Source: Schizochytrium sp. TIO01 (taxonomy: Eukaryota > Sar > Bigyra > Thraustochytrida > Thraustochytriidae). From it: 64,000 bases of DNA. This document shows, in pieces, positions 42,443 to 52,435 of the stretch (position 1 is its first letter; every line of letters starts with the position of its first letter). A model generated the notes under the pieces. It searched no databases. It was not told where the DNA came from and saw only the letters and a program-made list of their open reading frames with translations. The DNA is taken from NCBI GenBank assembly GCA_004764695.1, contig SMSO01000006.1, positions 1,220,859-1,284,858 of the forward strand, written 5' to 3'. Position numbers and translations under genes: made by a program.

Positions 42443-44296
42443 TGCGTGGGCCGCACAGAGGTTGCTTCTAATGCCACATAGAGCACTGCTACGCTCACTG
42501 TCCTTTTAAAACCTTCTGAAGGTGCAGCAGCAGTAAGTGCCTACTATCGCACTGTTACCACCTGTTTACGAAAGCGTGGTTTACAAACGAACGAAACAAA
42601 GCATTTTCTTTCAACCAATAAACAGTTTTCTCAAATGTCTCCTTTGCGGCGATATCTTTCTTCGAGTTATGTTATGAAAAAACTTCTATGAAGGAAGCAA
42701 TGGAAAACTAACTATAGTTAACTGTCTGTTTAGCAGTGCTTATTATCTTTGATCGAGAAACAGCAAAAGCAGAGCGATTCCCCGAAAAGGCTCTTGCTTG
42801 TGCGAAAGGCCGTTTTCTTCTGGGTTATGCATGCGTACCTGGCACAAACTGAGAGCCCGAGCATGACTCCTTTTGGATTCAAAGTCGGGGCTCGTCATGT
42901 GCAGCGGCATTTCTTTCTATTCTCTCGTTGGCGGAATTTGAGGTGAAGCCACTCCCATCTTGAAGACAGCGAAGCGTCACTCATCATTTCGATGATCTCC
43001 CTTATTATTAAATAAAACACTTGAAAAAAAAAGAAAACTTTTCCCGTTGCTCACTCACTCTTATAAAAGCCTTCATTCATTCAATTTAACTCACACAAAA
43101 TCAATTAAACATTATATCTTTATATATTTTATTATTTAATAATAATAATAATAATAATTAACAGTGAGCCGAAAAAAGAATAGGTCTTCGCTGTCTTTTC
43201 ATGTTTCTCGACAATGCCGGCGCCAGCGACTTCTCAAAGGCGGTATTTTCAGCCGCTTCCGTTCAGACTTCTTCACAGCCCCTGAGAAACCTGCGGCTAA
43301 TCTCCGCTGTCTCAATCGCTGCGGCTTTCGCCCGAGATTTCCTCACTCGTCCCATTGTTTGTTCAAGTTTCCTTGTTTCTTCTCTAGCTAGGCAGGTGTT
43401 CTGCCTGTTCTCTTCGTTCTGTTCTCTCTCGCGACGAAGCCGTGAAGAGTCAATCAATCAGCTCATCGACTGACAGACAAGCAATCTCTGTGGCTCTGCT
43501 CTTCTTCTCTGCGCGACGATACATAGGACCAATCCCGCCACCACCTCTAAAGGGCAGTGCTGGCCAGGCAAGCACTAGGTTTATGCGGTTTTGTGCCAGC
43601 TGGCTGGCTGGCTGGAGCTCTTATGGGGTCTAAGAGACAGTCGAGAGCTCCGTTTTGTCGATTTCTTGCTCGTTCTATGCCAGGAACATCGCCAGAGCAA
43701 GCTGTATCCACCCTCCGCACATTTGGTGTTCTCATGCTACGCTGCAAATAACAAAAGCGAAAGTTGCATAGTTTCATGCTGCGCTAGTTTTGATGTCTAT
43801 CCATCACCTCTGTTTCACTTTTAACTTCGAGAGGCCACGCAAACAAGCAAACCAAACGAAGAAATCAAAGAAAGAGATAGATCAAAGGTGCCTGGGAGCG
43901 AATAAGGCTTTGTTAATTTGAGGAGAGGTGAAAACAGAGAAAGTGGAATCGAATGGAAGCACAACAGCCGATCGTGTTTTGTTTGCTATTTAGCTCTCGA
44001 TTAGACTGTGCAAGATTATGTTTATATGTTTAGGTTCATTTTATGCTTCTTTGGGTTGGCGTGATTTCATTTCACTCGATCGTACCCATCGCTACGGGCT
44101 GACGCACAAGGTGACATCGAAGAGGGTTCGAGCGCGAACTTCGCCGAGAGCATCGCTTTTGACTCAAGAGATAGATATCAATCAAGGTAGATGTCCGTGC
44201 TCTGGGCCCAGAGGCAGCAGCGGCTTTCCTTGGCTCGGTCGCTTACTTTTCATTGGACTGCTTTCTCCTCTTTCTTATTTCTTATTTCTTACCACT

Positions 44297-44340
44297 ACAT
44301 TTTACATTTTACATTTTACATTTTACATTTTACATTTTAT
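44297..44340 (+). repeat. Heptanucleotide (ATTTTAC)n, 6 copies
   Basis: Six copies of a 7-base unit, the only heptanucleotide tract noticed. It is too short and AT-rich to suggest a telomeric repeat. Confidence 0.85.
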
Positions 44341-44472
44341 TTAGAACAAAACAGAACACTCGCCTACTTACCACTGGCAGTAGCAGTGTCCTAGTATATG
44401 TGTACTACGCGGCTCTTGGAATTATGGAGAAGCATGAGCATTCTTCACGCTCACTCACTGTGCTTTGCAAAA

Positions 44473-44474
<2 letters not shown>

Positions 44475-44504
<30 letters not shown>
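44475..44504 (+). repeat. (GCT)10 trinucleotide repeat
   Basis: Ten perfect GCT units outside any supported gene. In other frames it would read as poly-Ala, poly-Leu or poly-Cys, which explains odd short ORFs there. Confidence 0.9.
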
Positions 44505-45236
44505 ACGCTGCTGACTCTATAATTGACTCTGGAGCTCGCTGCCTCGTAACAGTCCAAGCTTTCGCGCTACAGCACGTACATGTGGCGAGCTCGTGTTTGT
44601 GGCTGGCTGCTTGGTGGGCAGGAGGAGTTTCTTTGGTCTGGAAAGCGTCTGCCTCGAAAGCAGGTACGTATCTGAGAACCATCAAGCAACCGTGTTTGTT
44701 TGATTACCTTTGGGTCGCCCAGGATATTTTCAGGAAGATGCCAACTGCGAGGAATTACGAACAATCACTAAAGCGACGGATGCGACAGAGAAACAAAGAA
44801 ACCAAGAAAGGGACAACTTGAGTTTTTTCGACTGCAAGAAATGAATGCGACCTCGGGTCTGAATGGGACTGATATTTGATTGCGATTCCGAGTCCTCATG
44901 GCACAAAAAAAGAAACAAACAAAGAAACACACAAGCTCTCTGGCAGCCATGTTGGTTTGTAAGCTCGCAGGCATCTGCTCGCTCACGATATAGGTACATC
45001 GCCTTGGGCTGCACTCATCACCCATGAAATGCGCTGAGATTGATTGCTGTACGAGGATATCGTCACAGAGCACAGCACACGCCGAGAGCTGGCGACTACA
45101 TCATTTGGGGCACGGCACTGGAAGCTGGTCCATGGAAATCATGGGATGGATTGTGGATGGACAAACCAACCTATATAGATTGGTCTAAAGCTGAAGACGC
45201 AGCTGTTGCAAATCGTGGCGTGGCCTTGGCGGCAGG

Positions 45237-45315
<79 letters not shown>
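45237..45315 (+). repeat. (TATC)n microsatellite, about 20 copies
   Basis: A perfect TATC array of about 79 bases flanked by unique sequence. Likely highly polymorphic between strains. Confidence 0.95.
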
Positions 45316-45963
45316 GGGTCTATTTATCTACCCAGGATCATGTTTAAGATGATGGTACCTAGCCAAAACATTTGCCTCCGCTGCAGATGATTCTGAGGAT
45401 GTGGTGGCATCGACTTGCTCTGGTCTGTCTCATAACTAAATATAACTACTGAATGAGAAGGGATTCTAAGCACTAATGGCCAGGTTGTCTGCCCTGGCTT
45501 GAAGTGGTGGTCGTCGTCGTTGTTCTTCGTGTCTCTAAATGATATGTATTATAGCCCGCACAAGTCTCGCCGCTAGCGTCCTGATCGAAGTTGAGATCCT
45601 TTGTTTTATCTTTACGTAGCTCGCGGATGCTGTGCGTGCCAGATCTCATAAGATTAGTCCCAAGGGTCGATAGATGTAGAAAGGAATGAACTAATTCTCA
45701 GACCGCACGCTCACAGCAATGAAAGGCGTGGATATCATAGCACACGGAGTAGGACCTAGCTAGCTCGCTATAGCAATAGCTCGCTAGGTTATAGCTCCCA
45801 ATCGCCGTTCCCGGAGCAGGCACGAGGATGATCGATGCGTTCCCATTGTTCACAAAACGAGCGATCGCGAAACAGTTGGAAAAGAGAGCGGGCTCAGCGG
45901 CGCTTGGCATATTCATTCCTCTCCAGTTGTCATAAATTTATTTGGAAAATGTAATAGAAACCC

Positions 45964-46012
45964 TTTTTTTTTTTTTTTTTTTAATAAATTTAAATTAAAA
46001 AAAAAAAAAAAA
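45964..46012. repeat. Long poly-T / poly-A inverted pair
   Basis: About 19 T, then 14 mixed A/T bases, then about 16 A. The whole could fold as an A-T hairpin. It might be a decayed pair of retroposed poly(A) tails or simple slippage; no element body was recognised beside it. Confidence 0.8.
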
Positions 46013-48211
46013 CTAACAAACTTTTTCAATGCCTTCAAATGAAATGAACAACATAAAACGAAAAGGTAGAGACAATCCAATCAAACAATCAATGCATCAG
46101 TAATCATTCCATCTCCTTCAATTTCTTCTTCTTCTCCTAGTCCTACTCAAACAGCATATTCCTGCAGTCTTTGCTTCAGCTTTCATAAAGTTCTGTGATG
46201 AACGCACGCTCGCATAGCACAGTGCTCACCGTCGAGACAGCCTCGGAGTGATAAAGCACACTAATTCTGCAGGGACTCGGAGCGCAGCGCACAAATCCTT
46301 ACTACCAGTAGGAGGTGTTACATGAGTATTACATTGATTGTTACCATCAATTTATCCACTCGAAAAGAAAGCAAAAGAGAGAACTTCTGTTGAAATTAGT
46401 TGCAGAAACGGAAGTATATGCTTACTCGCTCGAAATTCTTGTACCCAGGTCTCTGCTTTCTGACTAATACACCCACTCATTCGTTGGCTTTGACTTTGAA
46501 CTCACCGATTCATTATTTTGTGCGTCTGACCCCCACTTTCTCGAGGAGAGGCGCAGGAACGGTCAGCTCTCGTTCATCTTTGACTTTCTTTTAAACATGA
46601 AATAACATTGTATGGTCAATAGAAACAAAACAAAACGAGAAGCAAAGCTCTGTCCAAGAACGGCCAAGGAGAGTCAAAAGACGCACTAATGGCAAATAAT
46701 CATATGTTAAAGCTTGCAGATGCTGGGCATTCCGTATCTACGCCTTTGAATGTGCGCCGGCGCTTTATGGATGCAGTTTGAGGGATAGTTTTAGAGACCA
46801 AGAAAGCAAACTTTGAAACCAATTGCAAAGAGAGACGGATTCTATGCAGTTTTTCTTTGCCATTAACGTTAATAAACTTGCATTGAACTCAATTGAGATA
46901 GGTAGTAAGAAGGAGGAAGAAGGAAAACAGGCTTTGTTTATTGTATTTATCTCTAGCTAGAAAAAAGAGAAGAAAAGCAAAGAAAAGAAAAGAAGAATAC
47001 AGCGTCCTACGATCGAAACTGAAAACTTTCATAGCAGATAACTTGAAACGACTGAGATAGAGAGGACACAGTTTGAGCTGAGCTGCTCAGTCACACGCAG
47101 TAAGGGAGCTCTCTCACCTTTTTGTTATTGTTGTTTTTTGGCAGTGATTTCTATTTTTTTTTTGCTAAGTTCGCACGTGAGTGTGTTTTGCAATCTGTGA
47201 AACATTCGTGCGATGCACTATGTTTAGTAGGGGCTGAACAAACATTATACAACAACAACAACAACAACATCTTACTTTTTTTCTTCGCCTGCCACCACCG
47301 GAAATAGATATCGATAGGTAGTATCTAAAACAGTAGTCAAGTGCCTTTCATGCTTTGGATGTAAATTATGCAACGTGAGTTATGCAATGTAAATTGAGCA
47401 ATGCAAAGCACGCACTGCAAATTGTACAATGAGGGAGTTGCGCAGTTGAACTTGTGCAATGCAAACTGCAAATAATCTAAAATACCTGCAAGCTATTCAG
47501 GTTATACAACACAATGCGCATGACAGTATTGTTGAGAGAGCAATCATAAGCCCTATCGCTATTTGGATGTCGAGCATTGTTCTAGCAGCTAACGATTTGT
47601 CGTATTGTTTATCCCATTCAGCCCCCGATTTGTTTCGTTTCCCTGAAAATCCCTTTGGTTTGTTTGGCTGTTTGTTTCGGGTTCACAAAGCTTTGTTTGG
47701 AATCTTGTAGGAAGGCTTTCTTGCTTTAGCGTTTCTTTGCTGCTCGATCACTCACGATATCTTTCCATCTGACAACCTCAGAATTAATTCATTCATCCAT
47801 TTGATTTATCTACCCACAAGCTTTCTTCACTGAGGGAAATGCATGTTGTACTGTCTGTCAACTTGGTGGAGTCTGTTGCAAAAGTCGTGTCTTCGTGGTC
47901 AGTGTTGCAGTGAGTTGGTGATCAATCGATGCCATGCTTGCACCTATTGCTTTTGCGATACGAATCACTCATCCAACCCACTTTTGCTACTTTTATTTTA
48001 TTTCAACTTTCAACTTAGAAACTTTAATTCAAAAGACTCAGGAACTCACTCACTCACTCACTCACTCATAATGCTAAGACAAAGAAAGAAAGCAGAAGTT
48101 AAAGACAGGTAAGCACAGGTAATGGAAGGGAAGGAATGACTAAGTGAGCGCATTACATTCGGTAGAAAGGCGGCGACTCAGGTACAATGGAAGTATCATC
48201 GTTGATGGCAG

Positions 48212-48261
48212 CAATCAATCAATCAATCAGTCAATCAATCAATGAATCAATGAATCAATCA
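48212..48261 (+). repeat. (AATC)n imperfect microsatellite
   Basis: AATC units with occasional AGTC and AATG variants. The same unit recurs at 41047 and 57861. Confidence 0.85.
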
Positions 48262-49236
48262 AACAAATAAACAAAACAAACAGAAGCTGAGGAGCTCTCT
48301 CCTCGTCTTCCATCATCTTTTCTTTCCTTCAAGTTCGTTCTTTCTTTCTTTCTTTCTTTCAAGCATCGCATTTGCTCTTCTCTACGACCTACTTAGGCGC
48401 CTACCTACCATCAGAGCTAAGCTTTTTCATTCTTCTTTCTCCTTTGGGTCTGTCTAGCACCACCTTAGGCCTCGTCTATCCCCTCTCCTGCTAGCCCCAC
48501 TTAGGCTTTCGCCTAAGCCGAATTGGCGGTGCCTGCTTCTTTCTTTTCTCTATGAATCGCCAGGAGTTCTACGGTGGGATCGACTATTAGCGTTAATAGT
48601 AGGTGGGCTGGTGAGAGCCCTTTCTTGGTGCTTAGGCGCGACTCTTAGGGGTTTGGGTAGACGGGGAGAAAGGAAAAAGGAAAGCAATGAAAGAAAGAAA
48701 AAAGAGATTCTTTCTTTCTTTCTTTCTTTCTTTCTAATTGAGACTCTTGGGCAGAGAATGCAACATGACCTTTGAAGGGAAGGTTGCCTGTGAATAAACC
48801 TCGAAAGAAGACTCGTGGGCAGCATCTGTGTCCATAGAGCGGCACCTCAGAGGAGAAAGGTCGGGATGATGGAGTGGCGAGTAGGAACAGTCCTATCAGC
48901 ACGAAGATAACCAAAGTGCAATTTATAAAAATCAATCGTCTGTAAATTCTTAATCATTGTAAAGTTTGTTCAAGTCGTCGATTAAAAAATAAGTAAAAAT
49001 ATACATAAACATGGGCTCTATTATTATATATATAACATTTTAATTGTTTTTTAAAATAAATGTTTTTAACTTAATAGAAAAGGTTGTTTTCCTGAATGAA
49101 CGAATGAATTGGACGTCGAAAATGGTGGAAGAAAAAAGAAAGAAAGAGCTTGAATTTAGAGGGTAAGAGGGAGAAAGAGTGGAAATGAAAAGAATATCAA
49201 TGACAGATATATTCAAGAAACATAATATGAAAAAGG

Positions 49237-49242
<6 letters not shown>

Positions 49243-49301
<59 letters not shown>

Positions 49302-49304
49302 AAA
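49243..49304 (+). repeat. (GAAA)n microsatellite just upstream of IPMS
   Basis: About 15 GAAA units ending 155 bases before the IPMS start codon, so within the probable 5' UTR or core promoter. Length changes here could affect expression. Confidence 0.93.
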
Positions 49305-49458
49305 TCGTGCATTGAATGGATCAATCAAAGAACAAAAATTCAAAGAAACAAACAAAGAATTCAAGAGAGCAAGCGCCCGTCGCTCGCCTTCTCGCTGCCT
49401 TCCACCCCTCTACACAACCAGCCAGCTCTCTTTCGTCGTTGCCTCTCTCCACGGCACC

Positions 49459-51252
49459 ATGTTGGGCGTGGCAGCCGGTCTCCGTCGCGTGGTGCGCTCT
49501 CGCGTTTCCTCTGCTAATGCTTCGTCTCTGCGCAGCCTGTCCACTGAGGCCTCCGCTGTCGTTGGCAAGGATCGCCTCATCCTCTTCGACACAACCCTCC
49601 GCGACGGTGAACAGTCCCCTGGTGCTACCTTGAACCTCAAGGAGAAGGTCGAGATCGCTCGCGTGCTCTCCCGCTTTGGCGTCGATGTCTGCGAGGCTGG
49701 CTTTCCCATCGCATCTCCCGGTGACTTCGAGGCAGTCAAGACCATCGCCACCGAGGTTGGTCCCCTCATGACCGGCCGCGAGGCCACTGGTCAGCCTATG
49801 CGCATCTGTGGTCTCTCTCGCGCTGCTGAGAAGGACATTCAGCGTTGCTACGATGCCGTCAAGCACGCTCCCTTGCACCGCATCCACACCTTCCTTGCCA
49901 CCAGCGACATCCACCTCAAGCACAAGCTCAAGATCTCTCGTGAGCAGTGCATTGAGCAGGCCGCCAAGGCCGTGGCCTTCGCATCAAGCCTGAGCGAGGA
50001 CGTTGAGTTCTCTACCGAGGACGCCATGCGCTCCGACCCGGCCTTCCTTGTGCAGGTGCTCAAGGAGGTCATCGCCGCCGGTGCCACCACCATTAACGTG
50101 CCCGACACGGTCGGCTTTACTACCCCGCAGGAGTACCAGCACATCTTTGAGTACCTCATTGCCAACACCCCCGGCTCTGACAAGGTCATTTGGTCTACCC
50201 ACTGCCACAACGATCTTGGTCTCGCCACCGCCAACTCGCTTGCCGGTATCGCTGGAGGCGCCCGCCAGGTTGAGGTCACTGTGAACGGTATTGGAGAGCG
50301 TGCTGGAAACACTGCGATCGAGGAGATCCTGATGGCTGTTCGCACCAGACCTCAACAGTTTAACGTTTACTCGTCAGCCGACGCCACCCAGATCATGAGG
50401 GCATCCAGGATGGTGACCGCCTTCACTGGTATGGCAGTTCAGCCGAACAAGGCTATTGTCGGAGAGAACGCATTCGCACACGAGGCTGGCATTCACCAGG
50501 ACGGAGTGCTCAAGCACGCAGAAACTTACGAGATCATGACACCCGAGTCCGTTGGACTTTCTACTAACTCCCTTGTCCTGGGAAAACATTCCGGAAAACA
50601 CGCCTACAAGGCCAGACTCGAGGAGCTCGGATACACGGACCTCACCCCGGAGCAGATCAACATCTTCGTCGACAAATTCAAGAGACTCGCAGACGAGAAG
50701 AAGGTTGTCACTGATGCCGATATGGAGGCTATTGTCAGCGATGACATCTACCAGCCGGAGCACGTCTGGGATCTTCGCTCCATTCACGTAACTGCTGGAA
50801 ACCTTGTCAAGGCTACGGCTACCGTGTCTCTCATGCACATTGACGGACACGAAGTCACTGAGGCAGCTGTCGGCGCAGGACCTGTCGATGCCATCTTCAC
50901 ATCCATTAACCAGGTCGTGCGTGTGCCCAACCGCCTCGTCCAGTACAAGATCAACGCAGTCACTGAGGGCGTCGATGCCATCGGAGAAGTTGTCACTAAG
51001 CTTGAGTTTGTTGAGGACTACGAAAGCCCTGAAAAGAGCCGTCGCCTCCAGCGCACCGACTCTGGCATTGATGCTGGTGAGTTCAAGAACCCCCAGACTG
51101 GATCTGTCACCAGCCGTAGCTTCACCGGACACGGCGCAGACACTGATATCCTTGTTGCCAGCGCAAAATCCTACTTGAGCGCCCTCAACCGGATGATCAG
51201 CCACAAGAGGTGGATGAGCACCCAGCAGAACAAGGCCGCCAACCTCGAGTAA
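49459..51252 (+). CDS. LEU4: 2-isopropylmalate synthase, mitochondrial precursor
   Basis: 597 residues from ATG 49459 (GCACCATGT context). It catalyses the first committed step of leucine synthesis: acetyl-CoA plus 2-oxoisovalerate to 2-isopropylmalate (EC 2.3.3.13). The N-terminus is a typical mitochondrial presequence (MLGVAAGLRRVVRSRVSSAN, no acidic residues). The HMGL-like TIM barrel begins with DTTLRDGEQSPGATL at about residue 44. The metal-binding HCHNDLGLATAN is near 248, followed by VNGIGERAGNTAIEE and HEAGIHQDGVLKH. Residues from about 435 form the LeuA dimer regulatory domain (IHVTAGNLVKATATVSL, AVGAGPVDAIFTSIN), so leucine feedback is likely. The frame extends upstream to 49312, but that part starts beside the GAAA repeat, lacks the conserved presequence character and is rejected. 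Codon choice changes within the gene: strongly C-ending with GGC/GGT and CGC in the first part, then GGA and AGA/AGG from about 50,250. The symbol follows the fungal name. Confidence 0.95.
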   Translation: MLGVAAGLRRVVRSRVSSANASSLRSLSTEASAVVGKDRLILFDTTLRDGEQSPGATLNLKEKVEIARVLSRFGVDVCEAGFPIASPGDFEAVKTIATEVGPLMTGREATGQPMRICGLSRAAEKDIQRCYDAVKHAPLHRIHTFLATSDIHLKHKLKISREQCIEQAAKAVAFASSLSEDVEFSTEDAMRSDPAFLVQVLKEVIAAGATTINVPDTVGFTTPQEYQHIFEYLIANTPGSDKVIWSTHCHNDLGLATANSLAGIAGGARQVEVTVNGIGERAGNTAIEEILMAVRTRPQQFNVYSSADATQIMRASRMVTAFTGMAVQPNKAIVGENAFAHEAGIHQDGVLKHAETYEIMTPESVGLSTNSLVLGKHSGKHAYKARLEELGYTDLTPEQINIFVDKFKRLADEKKVVTDADMEAIVSDDIYQPEHVWDLRSIHVTAGNLVKATATVSLMHIDGHEVTEAAVGAGPVDAIFTSINQVVRVPNRLVQYKINAVTEGVDAIGEVVTKLEFVEDYESPEKSRRLQRTDSGIDAGEFKNPQTGSVTSRSFTGHGADTDILVASAKSYLSALNRMISHKRWMSTQQNKAANLE

Positions 51253-52435
51253 GTAAATTTATATACTACACATCAGCAACAACAATAACAACAACGACAA
51301 CACGCCGACGACAACGTCAGCGACAACAAAAATAATACTATCTACCTATCTACCTACCTACATAATCAATCCGTCACCATCATCCTGCTCTTTTTTTTTC
51401 TTTTGTCTTTTTTTTACCTGGGCTTCCACCCACCTATTCTTTAAAACTTGTGCACTCCCCTTATTTACTCACTCACCCGCCAATTCATATATCCAATCGA
51501 TTATTGATGACTAGTTATCTCTGAATGTATTCTGGCGATGGCGCTGCACTGCTGGTAAACTTTGCTCGTAAGTTGAAACTAAATATACATCTAAGATGTC
51601 TGTCTACGTACATTTTCGATTTCCTTACATTTTTATTTCTTCTTTCATCCTTTGCTTCTTCTGTGTTCATTCTTTGACAAGCTCCTATATTGAGAATTCA
51701 ACAGATCATTCTGCTGATTTCAATTTTGCCCCTTGCAAACATATCCTTTCTTTTTCTTTCTTTTTTTTGTGTGTGTGTGACGAAATGTGCGAAATGTGCT
51801 TAGCACGGCATTTATACTAATTTAATATTTGAAAGAAGAGACTAGAACTGTTTTTCAATATTGTTGTAGTAATCAACCCGCTCATTATGAGAGTTTGATT
51901 TGTTGCTTTCTCAATAAAGATCTGCGGTCTTCGTTAAGCTTTGCTCACTGCCTTGGTTTGAAAATGTATTTTACGAAAACAATTCATTCATGCTCGTGTA
52001 CAAATGTAATTCAACCATCAAATATAGTATTAAAGGTTTAATTTTTTGGAACTGGAATGAGATGAAACCACTCCCTGAAGATCTGTTATTTGTTCGTATT
52101 TTTTTTGTGTGAATCTTGAGGTGTCTGGAGTGAACCGTGGTGAAAATAGTAATTTGGTCTACTTTTGCAAATTGCTCTGATCGCAACAGCGCTTTCCATG
52201 GTAATACAAGAGACTGTGTTTCGTTGTTAAGTACCTCCAACTCTCGTGGGTAGGAAAAGAAATAAACACAGAGTCCGAGAGCACCCTCACTAAATGTATG
52301 CTTGAGTTTATATACACGAACAAGGGTACACAACTAGAAGCTAAATATAATTCTCTTCTATTCTTAAGAGTCAAAGTAAGTTTGTAGAATAAAGTATCTA
52401 GTAAACACAGGGAGAGAATATATAGTCTCTATCTC
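51253..52435. other. Convergent intergenic region IPMS / Q-rich gene
   Basis: About 1.2 kb between two 3' ends. An AAC-rich degenerate stretch (51265-51330) lies directly after the IPMS stop, followed by CTAC repeats and T runs. No gene recognised; the short frames present lack similarity to anything I know. Confidence 0.3.

Larger units (their letters stand above)
39242..49458. other. 10 kb gene-poor, microsatellite-rich region
   Basis: No reading frame here resembles a known protein; the frames are short and many start only at TTG or GTG. At the left edge, TATATAA at 39574-39580 could serve the tubby gene, but its distance from the ATG (about 330 bases) makes this weak. The right end is the IPMS promoter and 5' UTR. 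Simple repeats are listed separately. Smaller ones include AATC at 41047-41072, CGT at 41214-41232, AAT at 43137-43160, AAC at 47249-47269, TTTC at 48341-48362 and 48709-48735, and a degenerate gcaatg-type repeat at about 47360-47470. No tRNA or rRNA gene was recognised. Confidence 0.4.

Noticed and set aside
44465-44821. ORF beginning with a poly-Cys run
   Set aside because: Product of the (GCT)10 microsatellite in a chance open frame.
45964-46012. Transposon or retroposon boundary at the poly-T/poly-A pair
   Set aside because: No target-site duplication, element body or coding sequence could be seen beside it; kept only as a repeat.
49312-49458. Upstream extension of IPMS to an earlier ATG
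   Set aside because: Sequence adjoins the GAAA repeat and is Lys/Arg/Ser-rich without organelle-signal features, while the ATG at 49459 gives a classical mitochondrial presequence.
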